From the NCBI GenBank assembly GCA_011317545.1, contig WUJK01000002.1, positions 3,720,001-3,784,000 on the forward strand: a DNA stretch of 64,000 bases, given 5' to 3'. The notes under the pieces are model-generated. The model saw nothing but the letters and a program-made list of their open reading frames with translations. It was not told the DNA's origin and searched no databases. Positions 22,698-33,719 of the stretch are shown one piece after another. The DNA is from Coniella vitis (taxonomy: Eukaryota; Ascomycota; Sordariomycetes; Diaporthales; Schizoparmaceae). Position 1 is the first letter of the stretch. Each line of letters begins with the position of its first letter. A program made the position numbers and the translations under genes.

Positions 22698-24415
22698 CTA
22701 ATCACCCCCAGTCACACACGAAAATAGCTTCCACTTGCGTCTCTGCTGCCGCGGTTCGTCCTCATCAAACATGCCAACATCCGCATCATTAAAACAGTAT
22801 TTCTCTCCGTCCAACTCCTTCAGCGCACCAAGCAGCCGTCCCAGTCCTCGTACAAACTTTGGGCCCTCTGTCCCGTAGTTCAAGCGGAAATAGCCTGGAA
22901 TTCGCGAAAAGAAGGCTTGTCCCGGTTCGAGAAAAACTCCTCGCTCCATGAGGTGTTCGAACAGCGCTAATTCTTGCTTTCTGGTAGTGCTAGTGCTGTT
23001 GCTGTTGCTGTTGCTGCCAGAGTCCAAGGTCGGGTCTGGCTTTTCCTTATCTGCGTCAAAGTAGGAAAGCCAAGGCTGCAAATTGACAAAAACGAACATG
23101 CCCGCGTCGGGCGGGGAATATTCAATACTGTATTGGGGAAGGATCGTAGCGAGATAGTCTTTTCTGTCCGCTAGACGTTCATGGAACTTTGGTAGAAACG
23201 TCTGCGAGATGTAGTCCGTATCTGAGAGTAGTCTGGTCGCAGTAATGCCACCAAAAGCAGAAACCCAGGTGAACATGCTAGAATGATAATGTCAGGTCCT
23301 GATGTTTTATAGATGTAGAAGGGATCCGTCAGAGAATCGTACCTGCATGTACGCATTGCTTGGTAAAGTTGTTCGTTGTATGTGGCCAGGAATCCCACTC
23401 GCACACCTCCCAGCCCAAAGTCCTGGTATTGACAAGATTAGCACCAAGCATCAACAACATAATACATTGCTTATGATCCTTTTTAAAACCAACCACCCAC
23501 CTTTGACATCCCATACAGAACATGCACATTCTCAAGCATACCATCCAATCCCAAACTCAACACGCTCGTAAACTCTCCACCCCCACTAAGCGCATACACC
23601 TCATCCGCAACCAGGTGCACACTCTGCTCCCGACACCACTTGACAATCCACCTCAACATCCCCGAGGAATAGCACGCTGCGCAAGGGTTGTCCGGATTTG
23701 CAATCAACACGGCTGCTACATGCCTACCCTGTAGGCGTTGCGCTTCCGCTGCGGCTTCCAAGCGGTTGAGCAGTTCCGGGCGAGGTCTCCCCGGACGCAC
23801 GTGCTGGCGGAAACGAGCCTTGAGGATATCGTCGCAGGGGACGGAGATGAAGTGCAGGCCATTGCGAGTGGCCAGATCATGCTGGAACATGCCATAGCTG
23901 GGAGTGGGCACCAGCACTGCGGCGCCGGCGTCGGCGAGATTGAAGAAGAGGGTGTCAAGGAGGGCGGTGAGGCCGTTGCCGGCGAGGATGTTGCTGGGTT
24001 TGAGGGGAACATGAACGTGGAAGAAGTGATTCATGAAGGCTGCTGTTGCTGCCGGTAGTTGCGGGGCGCATTGTGTGTCATTGTATTTGAGGTCTATTTT
24101 GTGTCAAGGTTAGTGTTGATGTTGTTGCGAGTAAGGGTATTTTGGTCAAGAATTTGGAAAAACCACTGGGTTATCAAGAAGGAGACTTCTATGCTCAAAC
24201 CCACAGTCCCGTCTGTCTTGTGCTGTCTCTTTCGTCTTAAGCCAGCCTTCAACCTCGTCGAGCATCAACGCATTGGATGCCGAGCCGAGATCGATAATGC
24301 CGGTAGGATTCGTCTTCTCATTGTAGGCATTTTGGGCGAGCCGTCGGCTCAAATCAATCATCAAGTTGGGCTTGACGTTCTGCTGGCCTCGGACAGACGG
24401 TGGAAGGGTACCCAT
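22698..24415 (-). CDS. ACC-synthase-like PLP aminotransferase (fold type I)
   Basis: Exons 24415-24205, 24093-23501, 23422-23343 and 23277-22698 give 487 residues. The first donor (GTGGGT at 24204) is the least certain; it was picked because it joins RRD to YLKYNDTQCAPQLP in frame. The N-terminal part has 'NPTGIIDLGSASNALMLDEV', typical of fungal ACS-like enzymes. The PLP-stacking region (GNGLTALLDTLFF...PTPSYGMF), the 'NPDNPC' turn, the Asp-Glu of 'LVADEVYAL' and the Schiff-base Lys of 'GMSKDFGLGGVRVGF' are all present. A Ser/Asn-rich insertion lies near residue 385. Known relatives include 1-aminocyclopropane-1-carboxylate synthases and C-S-lyase-type enzymes of gliotoxin pathways. Which reaction this one does cannot be told from sequence. 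No biosynthetic cluster genes surround it. Confidence 0.85.
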
Positions 24416-24854
24416 GGCTTTTCCTCAGGAGGTCTGTCCAGATGTCTTCAGTTTTGGATGAGACGCTTGCCTCTAGATATGACGAGATACCTTGAACAGA
24501 GACCGGCCAGTCGGAGATGCAGTTCTTGGCTGACTCAGCTATTTTCTGTCGTGCTGGATTAGGAAGGTCGCCTGCAAGGTGATGGGAGTTTCAATGTTAG
24601 TCATCAGTTGAGTTCGGAATATCCTCAGATCCCTTTGCGGGCGGAAGCTTTCTCCATATCGGCGCGTACGAATCATCCCATTAAAAGTGATCAGATGAGC
24701 CACCACACACTGGCACTCCAAAACAATCATCTATTCAATACACGTATTATCTCATACCTGCGTTCAGTAATCTAGAATCCAAGCCCACTCCTTCAGACTG
24801 CCCAACTTCAACCCAAAGGCTGCTTGATTAGGAAATTCGTCGCTATACAAAAGC

Positions 24855-26268
24855 TCACATGATGAATTTTACATTTTGGACATCTGTATTGTACTGTTAG
24901 CTCGATGCCTGCATATTGCCTTTGCAAGATCGGTGACCATAAATCGAGTACATACCCAGAGGATGACTACAGCTCAGTTGAGGCTTTTGGGTATACTTGC
25001 TCTGCAAGACATCCCGGACACTATTTAGCATCTGCAGGTACGTCTGATTCGGGTTCTGTCTGACAGCCGTGATAAAGGCCCAAGACATGGCACCCGTCGC
25101 TTGAGCGGCAATAGTTGCGTCGGCACTTGTCTGATCGTCCTTGCTGCCGCTCCACAAGATGACGTCGGCAGGGCTCGTCTTGGTGCGCATCGTCTTTTCG
25201 TAGGCCTTGTCGCCGCTGACGGCAGACTTGAACAGCTTGCTGAGGCTGCCCATAACAGCGCCCATGTCGCCCTTGGCGTACGACATTGCGGCGCTCAAGA
25301 GACCCTGGCCGGCCTCCTTGGCGAGATTGGGCTCCTTGAGGGCGCCCTTGGTCGAGTACACGTAGGGAAGGTCGAGAACGGAGCCAGAGTGGCACGAGTC
25401 GAAGATGCACGTCAGGCGCACACCGGGTTGCAGCGGTGCCACACATATCGCGTGGATCTGGTCGTCAACAATGTGGCCGGCCTGCTTGAAGTCGACTGGG
25501 TAGATGACCTCGTCGTAGCCGTCGTCTTCGTCACCGTCCAGATCCTTGGTTTGGCCACCGTGTCCTGTCACTCCTCTGTCAGTATGCTTCCAAAGTAAAA
25601 GAAGTGAAGCAACAGCAAGATATACCAGAGTAGTGCAGAAATAGGGCATCGTTGGGTCGGGCATCCTTGACCAGCCACTCCATTGCGCGCAAAATGTTGG
25701 CCTTAGTCGGCTGCAGAACAGGGTTCTGGGCATCGTCGGTCAGTGTGACCATATCCTCGCGCTTGTAGTTATAGTTCTGCATGAGGAAGTTGGACACGTT
25801 GTGAACATCGTTGATGCAACCCTTGAGCTCGTTCTGGGAGCCAAAGTAGTTGATGCCAATCAACAAGGCCTTGCGACGGCCGGTACACTGGCTGTACTGG
25901 AAGGTGTAGCCATCTGGGGCACCGTGACCGAACCGCTGCGAGCCCTGCGGCACAAAGCCTGCGCCTCCATCTCTTCCGCCTCCTTGCTGTCCTCCACCAT
26001 TGTAGGGGGGCTGTTGACCGTATTGCTGCTGCTGGGAAGGCGGGTAGTTGCCGTAGTTAGGCGGCGGAGGCTGTTGATGGTATTGCGGCTGCTGATGGTA
26101 GTATTGTTGCTGTTGATGAAACGGCGGCTGCTGAGGAGGCGGATAGTAGCCCTGCGGCGGTCCTTGGTTGTATCCGCCGTATGAAGGCTGTTGAGGAGGA
26201 CCCCATTGTCCTGGAGGAGGGCCATGTGGGTGGTGGTGGCCTGGGCCGTGACCCTGTCCTGGATACAT
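24855..26268 (-). CDS. Type I metacaspase
   Basis: Exons 26268-25626, 25564-24956 and 24883-24855 give 426 residues. Residues 1-115 are a Pro/Gln/His/Tyr-rich prodomain (GYNQGPPQGYYPPPQQ...), then the caspase-like fold starts at RRKALLIGINYFG. The catalytic His is in HYSGHGGQ and the catalytic Cys in IFDSCHSGS, both intact. The last exon is only 29 nt: without the 72-nt intron (donor GTATGT, branch CTAAC) the frame reads into an unrelated tail, while splicing yields the ending SHPLDVQNVKFIM, like other fungal metacaspases. Known role: calcium-dependent Arg/Lys-specific cysteine protease acting in cell death, ageing and clearance of aggregates; cytosolic. It is tandem with the aminotransferase gene (440 bp apart), with no sign of shared function. 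Confidence 0.93.
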
Positions 26269-29200
26269 GATGGCGGTGGTGCGTTAATTTGTAGGGCAAA
26301 GGGTTTGTGTTCGGCTCTTGAGGGTTCGAATCGTTCGAAGTCGCGTGGAGGTTGACGCCGGCAGTGGTGTGAGGATGATGGTGGGCTTGAGGGGTTGGAA
26401 GGGCCGACGAAGGAAGGCTTACTGTGCGCCACGGACAAGCTCGAGAGGCTCATCAATGGCTTAAGCCACTCCTTCAAAGAAAGCAGCGGGGCGAGGGGCC
26501 CAATGACGTCCGCATGGAACCGCTGCAATGGTTGGGTTACAGTGAGACCCGCCTGTGGCTCTAGCATCTTCAACCGTCCAAGCGTTCCAGCGGGGTGCCC
26601 TTGCGGCTGTGGGCTCCACTTACTCTTATGTAGTGGCTCTCAGCCGCTCCAGGCATTCACCCTGTCATTATAACCAACCGCCATAGTTTATCAAAGCACA
26701 AATTATGCGTACTCAACCACCAGCAACCTTGGAGTCCAGAACCTCCAACCTCACCGAAGTAGATATAATCCTGCACAAAACCCATTCTCGGGCTCGTATA
26801 ATTACCATCTCACGGTCAAGGGAGAGGCTTTAAGGGTAAGTGACAGATTTGATGAGATCTACTGGTTTTGCTGAGAGGGAGAATTGAGCAAGTATACCTG
26901 TGAGAGTTGATCAGTTTCTCTGCCCAAATCTTGGACAGATACACCAAGTGACTGGCAACTTTTAAAAAAAGCCACATGTATACGGGTCAGCTTGGGGTCT
27001 TGCGTCAGACACACGAGTTCCACCACTGCCAAATCGACTATTACAAGGCCGGCTCTTGTACCTTGAATTCAAAGAATACCCAGAATCTACGACTTGAAAG
27101 CTGTGCTGGAAGCAATTTGTCCTCGTGGGTTCACCCATCATTCGATCATTGACTTCACAGCAGAATCTCATGTACCTGTAATTGCTAGAGGGTGGTACGG
27201 GCCGAAGAGGGTGGATGCAGTAGCCTGGGGAGGTCTATGAGTTGTGTCTGTGGGTTGGACGATCATGACGTTCAACCTCAACGTGCACAAGACGGCGCGC
27301 AAAATCTCATCTAGCACATCGGTGCCGAAATATTCGTGAAAGTCCTTAATACCTACTGGCTGCTTTTGAATCAATACCAGTACATAGTATGTTGTAAATC
27401 AAACAGCTCGCTGAGTAGTGATGAAAAAAGCAACCCCGGATTGTACACCGGGACGAGTCGTATACTTCAAGATCGACGGTTCAGATTGGATTCCGTGGAC
27501 CGGAATAGGTTGCAGTGAAGCAAATTTAACAGTCCCAGACCATTGCAACTGGAAGCGCCCAGTCAGCTCAGTATCTCGCAGAGTGCGGGAAACAGGAGAT
27601 CATGTGCCTACCAGTATTTGCACAAAGTATCGTATTTCTTGTCCTCCTGTGACATGCCTTGTCCCTGAGCGGTTATCTGTCGAGAATAGGCGGCGAGTCA
27701 GTTCGTTGACTTGGAGATCTCCATTGCTAGTTCAATGGCGTTCGGGGTGCTTACCATCTGCTTATGATTCTGGAGGTGCGACAGCGTCCGTGGTTGTTGG
27801 CGTCTGTACCGCATGGGCTCCACGGGCAGGGGACTGTCCAGCCGCTGGACTCGGACAACGCGAAGTGGCTCGAGTGCTTGATCCCACTCCCTCAGACCTC
27901 GCAGCGGAGACGCTGTTGATTGAGTATGGTGTCTGGCAGCAGTGGATATTTCCAGTGCCCTTACTGGAAATGAATATGGGCGGGCCATGCGTAGGCGCTC
28001 GGATGGGGCGTGTGAGTCGTGAACTGAATACGCCGGAGGCCCATTCTAGGGAGTTTCTTGAGCGCACAGTTCATGCTGATATTCGACATATCGGGGCAAG
28101 GGAGAGTGGACGCAGCTATAGGTGCTACCGAGGTCACATCAATCATATCAGCCAACCCGAAGTTATAAACAACTGATTGGTGAACTAACTTACGGGGCAG
28201 GTATCTGAGGGAGGTCCTCGAGGTTGTAGTACTCGTGTGGGCCGTGGTCGCGAGATGGTCCAATTACTTCCGTCATGGCTTGTTGTGTTGTATGTCTGTG
28301 ACTTTCTGTGATGCTGAAGTCGGTGTTTCATCCCATCTGGACAAGAAGAGGCGATTGTAGGAAGACAGCGGATTTCTTAGGTTGTGTCGTACAGAATATC
28401 GTTCTTGTGGCCAGCAAAGTTGATATTGGCTGCAGCGCAGATGGTGAATTGGTTTGAACAGTATCCAGGATCTGGGTCAAGTATTCCAAACGGGCAAAGG
28501 TTGTGATGGCCAGGTCGAAGAGCAGATGCTGCTGCTTCCACAAGCGGATGCCTACGGACCCTGAGAATGGCGGCCGCCCGAGGTTGGTCGGTTGTCTGCA
28601 CCTGCCTCGAGCGTTGGAAAACTCGCAAGATAGCTCGACCCAGTACATACCTAGGTACCGAAGCAGGTAGGTAGTGCATAGCAGCTATGCGCACGAGGAA
28701 GGAAGCACTCGCTATACTATGTATGTTTATAATGGGGCAAAGCCCCCCCCCCCCCACTTTAGCTGTACGTAGTAGAATGGACCTGCGGCTGTGGCTCATC
28801 CGAGGACCAGACTGCAACCCCCAACTCCATCTTCAACGATCAGATACCTGGATTGGCCGTCTTGCCAACGTTCTCTTGTTTTGCATAACCCCTACCGTCG
28901 ATCGAAACCATCCACCGACCCGGCCTAGTCGGACCCTCCGAGATGCCGAGCGACAGGAGAGCGCGCTTTTCGAAATGCTCCCCGCACCGTGCAACCTAGA
29001 CTGCAGCAGTATTTGTTGTGCAAAATGTGGAACTCGTGCAACAGTTGCACGGCTTCTGCCCCTGACTGAGGAAGGCCTCCTGTCGAACCAGCTGTACTGC
29101 GTGGCAATAAATCTCTCAAATGGCGGGCTTGGCAGTGGCTCATGCAATGGCTCAGGATAATTCATCCAGATCCGAAGTGACTGGCAGTCGACGACGCGAG

Positions 29201-29498
29201 ATTGAGCCCCACTCGCCAGCTTCGTGTCACTATTTCGCTCATTGCTCCAAACGTCACATGTCACTTGTGATGCGAAACGATGCCTTGTCTGCTAGATAAT
29301 GCTACAGTCAGAGCCACAGCTAGGGCCAAAGCATGAAGCAAACCGTGGCCTCTGGAGCACAACCCGCTCGGATACTTAAGCAATCCCCGTGGCTCAATAG
29401 ATTTCTCAGGATCTCTTTACCCAGATTCCACAGCATACAGCTTTCCATCAAACAACTTGATATCCGCCTTTCTCGTTTCTGGACCAGCAATCTCCAGA
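26269..29498. other. Intergenic region with one doubtful gene
   Basis: Mostly non-coding. It includes the metacaspase promoter side, dispersed 8-mers at 27381-27388 and 28716-28723, a poly-C run at about 28743-28757, and a doubtful minus-strand gene at 27467-28276 listed separately. Other open frames (for example at 28377-28817 minus) have no recognisable domain. Confidence 0.45.
27467..28276 (-). pseudogene. Possible broken or unresolved small gene
   Basis: A plausible first exon at 28276-28194 reads MTEVIGPSRDHGPHEYYNLED and ends at a perfect GTAAGT donor. Downstream, natural-looking stretches occur on the same strand in two frames, for example PLPRYVEYQHELCAQETP, which runs into TAG, and then, in the same frame, NGPPAYSVHDSHAPSERLRM. 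Later a short exon-like piece reads ITAQGQGMSQEDKKYDTLCK, between good acceptor and donor sites, and then a tail ends at 27467. I could not find one splice model that uses all pieces without a weak donor or an in-frame stop. It may be a decayed gene, or a real gene with a splice form I have missed. Family not recognised. Confidence 0.25.
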
Positions 29499-30589
29499 AT
29501 GTCTTTCTTGAAGAAGCTCAGAGACGATTTCAGTGGCATGTCTGTCAGAGATCAGGAGCAGCAACATGCTGGGCAAGGAGGTAGGAACCAAATCACTGTT
29601 GGATCCGTGGAAAACTCACAACGTGTATGAAATGTACTGACCTGTTTGCAACGCCGCAGGGTATCCTCCACGAGACCAGTACGCAAATCAGGATCCATAC
29701 TACAACAGACCACCACCACCTCAGCCTTCGTATGGCCAGCAGCCTTCGTATGGCCAGCAGTCATCGTATGGCCAGCAACCATCGTATGGGCAGCAATCAC
29801 CATATGGGCAGCAACCACCGTATGGACAGCAACCACCTCATCAGTATGATGCCAGTCCAGCGCCATACAGCGAACGCCCTCGAGATTATGGCGCTCCACC
29901 TGGGCCACCACCCAACGCTTATGGGCCTCCCGGTGATAGGCCTCCAGTCCCTAGCCAGTGGATCCCGGTCTTTTCAGAGCCATTGCAGCGCTGGTACTTT
30001 GTAGAAACCACTGGTCGCAGTCTGTGGGACGCTCCCATTTATGTCCCACCGCAGCCACCAATGCCGGCATACGGCGAGTATGCCGGACCGCGTGGCGCTG
30101 AGTATGCGCCACCCATGGGACCGCCTCCAGGCGAGGAATACCGTGCGCAAGAGACCTATGTTGAAGGGGAGAAAAAGGAAGAGAACCACGACAAGCGCAA
30201 CATGCTGCTTGCGGCTGCCGGTGGACTTGCAGTGGGCGGTATCGGAGCGGCTATCGTTGCTGAAGCACTGGGTAATTATGAAGTCCCTGACCAAGTCGGC
30301 TGGCTTTCCCAGAGTTCACAAACTAACCGCGAATGCATTAGATGACGACGATGACGAGCACCACCCTCCTCCACCTCCAGAGCCGGAGTTTGATGAGCCT
30401 CAACCGCCTCCAGGTCCTCCACTGGATGCCTGGGGCAATCCCATTTCTGAAGACGATCGTGAAAGCATTGCTGAGGCCCGCGAGGAATATCAAGAGGTCC
30501 TCGACGATCCAGATGCGAGTGGCAGTGACATCGAAGAGGCAAGAGACGATTATCAAGAAGAGGTCGAAGAGGCGTACTATGACGAGTAG
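29499..30589 (+). CDS. WW-domain protein with FUS-like YGQQ repeats
   Basis: Exons 29499-29580, 29660-30271 and 30342-30589 give 313 residues. Start MSFLKKLRDDFSGMSVRDQEQ. Residues 50-85 are six exact-length hexapeptide repeats of the form (P/S)(S/P)YGQQ, encoded by 18-nt units at 29725-29832, inside a Tyr/Gln/Pro-rich prion-like region. A WW domain at about residues 126-155 (QWIPVFSEPLQRWYFVETTG...LWDAP) keeps the first Trp, the aromatic pair, and the final Trp-x-x-Pro. A Gly/Ala-rich hydrophobic segment at about 207-231 (NMLLAAAGGLAVGGIGAAIV) could be a glycine-zipper or short membrane helix. The C-terminus is acidic with Pro-rich PPPPEPEFDEPQPPPG and a Glu-rich end. Function unknown; a scaffold that binds Pro-rich partners is a fair guess. 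Confidence 0.85.
29725..29832 (+). repeat. Six tandem 18-nt units coding (P/S)(S/P)YGQQ
   Basis: Six back-to-back 18-nt units without indels; units differ mainly at third codon positions and at the first two residues. In frame in the WW-domain gene. Confidence 0.9.
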
Positions 30590-33500
30590 CATCGACAAAA
30601 GGAAGCAAATGATCAGAGACACTCACCCGACGGGGCAGCATGACGGCCCTAATTGAGATATTGCGTTGCCGTATTTGCGCGGCAACAGTCGGCTAAGAAA
30701 ACAAGAAAATAAGTCATCTCATTCTTGCATGCCAAACTCGAATTTTCGCAAAACAAATTTCGATGGATACGCTTTGGAAGCGCCGCCCTCCCTGCAAGCA
30801 GCAACCGGGAAATCAATGTGTACGAATCCAAGTGCAAATGGGCTGTCTTGTTTTGTACTGTAATTTGCAATTCGTGTTTTTCAGGATGTTGTATTGCGCC
30901 GCCTTCATTTATCGTGCAGATGGTGATGTACCTCCAGATTGGCTGTTCGGCGCTGCGGACACATTCTGTTAGTTGTGAGTCGAGTAGCGTGGTGTCAGGC
31001 TGGCATTTTGAGTAGTCGACCGATGCCCTTGGAAATTAGCACTGCAGGGTTTTGGGCGCCAGGCTGTTCAGGACGACTGGATAATGTCCAACAACGCTGA
31101 TTGGAGGGCTTAATGTGACTTGTTGGCAAAGGGGAAAGCACTCGCAAGAAGGCGGCAGTGATCAGACTCGCGCTCAACCGAGGCTGCCGCTATCACATCA
31201 ACCTCCGAGATCTGTACAGAGGGAGGTCAACAGAATTGTACTATGTAAGTAATGCCCAGATATCTGAGCACCTCGGTGGCCTATCAAAATTCTGACGCAG
31301 TCGCCAGCTAAGAAGGACAAGCCATTCAACTGGGTCGCGAAATGCTTTACATTGTGAAGCAATGCGACTCCACGGATACCTGGTCGGGCTGATGGCTATC
31401 ATCCGGAGGTTTGACAAGGCTTTAATGATCCCGTCATCACACGTGAGTACTATGTACCTACTATGTAGTACTTTTTGCTTTTTCCTTTTATTCCTTCTTC
31501 TTCGCTTTTCTTTACTTTTAGACAACGACGGTATCCAAGACATGCCTGCATATTGATGTTGGCTCTAGAGTCTGAGCAGATATCAGGGATAAATGAAATG
31601 ACAGGAACCACAAAAGCAGACGACCAGAAGCAAGAAAGACGGTTGGATATTGGCTGTGCTTGCCAAATCTCTGACTTACTGTATAGGGAAGTCTTCACCG
31701 TGGTGAGTTGGTTGCTGTCGGCGCGCTCAGCCCGGGATTGCGGGTGCTACTCTGCGAGAAGCCAGTCGCAAGGTGCTGCGCAAAACGTAAAAGCTTCAGC
31801 CTGCCTAGAGCCTCTTCCAGCTCTGATAGGAGGCTTGATGCTCAGCTGGCTGCTGAGGAGCGGGGCAGATCAGCTGCGGCGAATTCCCATTTTAATCTAA
31901 CGAGACTAATAAGACGCGTTCGGGGCCTGTTGCTATAGGCCAGGGGCAGCATGCTCGACAGTTGGCGCGCCACCGAGCGTAGAGCTCAGCAATAAGTCTA
32001 CCAACAAGGCCTTCACACGGAATAGGGTGGTGTACGCGGCCAACAAGCTACTATGGTACACTGAAATGAACTAGGAGGGAAAGAAAGAGGACCATCATAC
32101 ACACAGAAAAATGGCCGGGGGACGAATCCCTTGCGCGAGAACCGAGCACCCTGAGTGCACTTGCGAGCTGTCGGCCCGTCCCAAGCCACCAGTTTGCGTG
32201 CTTCTTGTTACTGGCGCTGCGCTGCTGTGATGTGTTTGGCGTTCAGCGTTTGGCCTGGATTAGCGCCCTCACGGGACGAGAGGGGAAAGCAGTTGATGCA
32301 CTGCAGAGATGAGATGGCGGGCGTTGTCATGGTCGTCGCATTGTGGGGCCCAGCGCAATAGCCGAGGACCCGTGACGGAACGAAGGGCGAGGCAAGGCCA
32401 AGTGACAGACATGCATTTGTCTGTTCTTGTCACTTTCGCCCTGCACATCACTTCACTCGGATGCAGGGTTCACGAACTGGGGAAATCCAACAGCAGGGCT
32501 AGCAGCCAGGAGTCATTTCTCCTTGGCCCATTGGGGCTATTGTCCCCATCGATTCATGGGTTTCAATGGCCTTGTGGGATCCCTGTATTGAGTACTGCCA
32601 TGCATCATGGACTCAACCGCCCGTTGGGACACATGGGGGGCTACTGGGCGAGGCGTCTCGGCACGAGGCCAGCCCACGGCACACGGCTTGGCGGGTGGGC
32701 TTTGTTTTCTCTCTCGCGCGCGGCGAGGCTTTGAGAAACCCCAGACTCGGCTACTATGTAGTCCTGCGGGCGGCCCGGGGTCAGAAATGAATGGCAGCAG
32801 GGTGGGCTCTGCAAGGAACTCCCTTGACCCGGGGATCGACGGCAAAAGAAAAGCACCCCGGACGAGGATTGTCGAGAGAGACCAGCGTTTTCTTCCCCTT
32901 CCTTTTTGTTGTCCTTGGTTTTCTCTGCCCGTCCCGTCCTCCACTCAGGCACACGCTTGCCACAACTGCCACACTAGTAGGGGGACCACCTCGTTACATA
33001 GTACATTGGCTGGCTCTGGGCGGGGTCGGCAGGGTGGCCGGGTGGCAGGGTGGCAGATGGGGAAGACGAGGTTCCCCAGTTCCTTTGTACTTACACAGTA
33101 GTCATGTCAAGGACCGGGTGCTCTCTCTTCCTGCCGTTGGTCAGATGCTCTCTACGGTGCGGCCAAGTGAGGGCAAGAACCTGAACTTGCCAGGCGCAGT
33201 AGAAACCTTGACTGCTGCTAATGCTGCTGCTGCTGTGCTGCTGCTGCTGTGCTGCTGCTGCTGCGATTTGCTTGCTCACAGACTTTGCTGCCGAGTTGGA
33301 TAGTCATATGCTCTCTCGTCTTGATTCATCCATGAGCTCAGTCCCGAACACCATCAACTGCGCACCCGGCTTACAAGTCGCAAGAGCCCGCAAACAAGCA
33401 TTCCCTGCGCCTTTTATAATCGCACTCTCTCACAGACCTATCTCACTTACGCAACCAGCAGACAAAAACAACTTACACGCATGGTTGGTTTGAAAACATT

Positions 33501-33719
33501 TGACGTGGTGTGGGTCTTCAGATACTGGCCCAGTCAAGACGACGCGCGAGATCGTTTCAGCCGGAGCGGTGGATGACCAGTTAGAACGGACACTTTTGGA
33601 GATTTCAAACTCGGGCGCCGCACAACCACAAAATATCAACAACAGAGAACGGAAAGAGAAGAACCAGCCGAGAGGCCCCAACCGACCATTGATGAGGTGG
33701 AGATCGACCTGAATCTGTG
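30590..33719. other. Intergenic region, no gene recognised
   Basis: About 3.1 kb. It holds the densest group of the dispersed 8-mer: 31240-31247, 31449-31456, 31460-31467, 32753-32760 and 32995-33002. A CTG-trinucleotide tract is at about 33214-33263. Open frames around 32.5-33.3 kb overlap on both strands and look like chance in GC-rich sequence. Confidence 0.5.
33214..33263 (+). repeat. Imperfect (CTG)n tract
   Basis: Runs of GCTGCTGCTG interrupted by GTG and AAT, about 50 bp, roughly 460 bp before the WD40-like gene. Confidence 0.8.

Noticed and set aside
26320..26340. GGTTCGAATC, a tRNA B-box-like word
   Set aside because: No A-box at a suitable distance and no cloverleaf could be folded; it lies in the metacaspase promoter.
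28377..28817. 146-codon minus-strand frame ending in GHKNDILYDTT
   Set aside because: The C-terminal part looks somewhat protein-like, but there is no signal peptide, domain or splice support.
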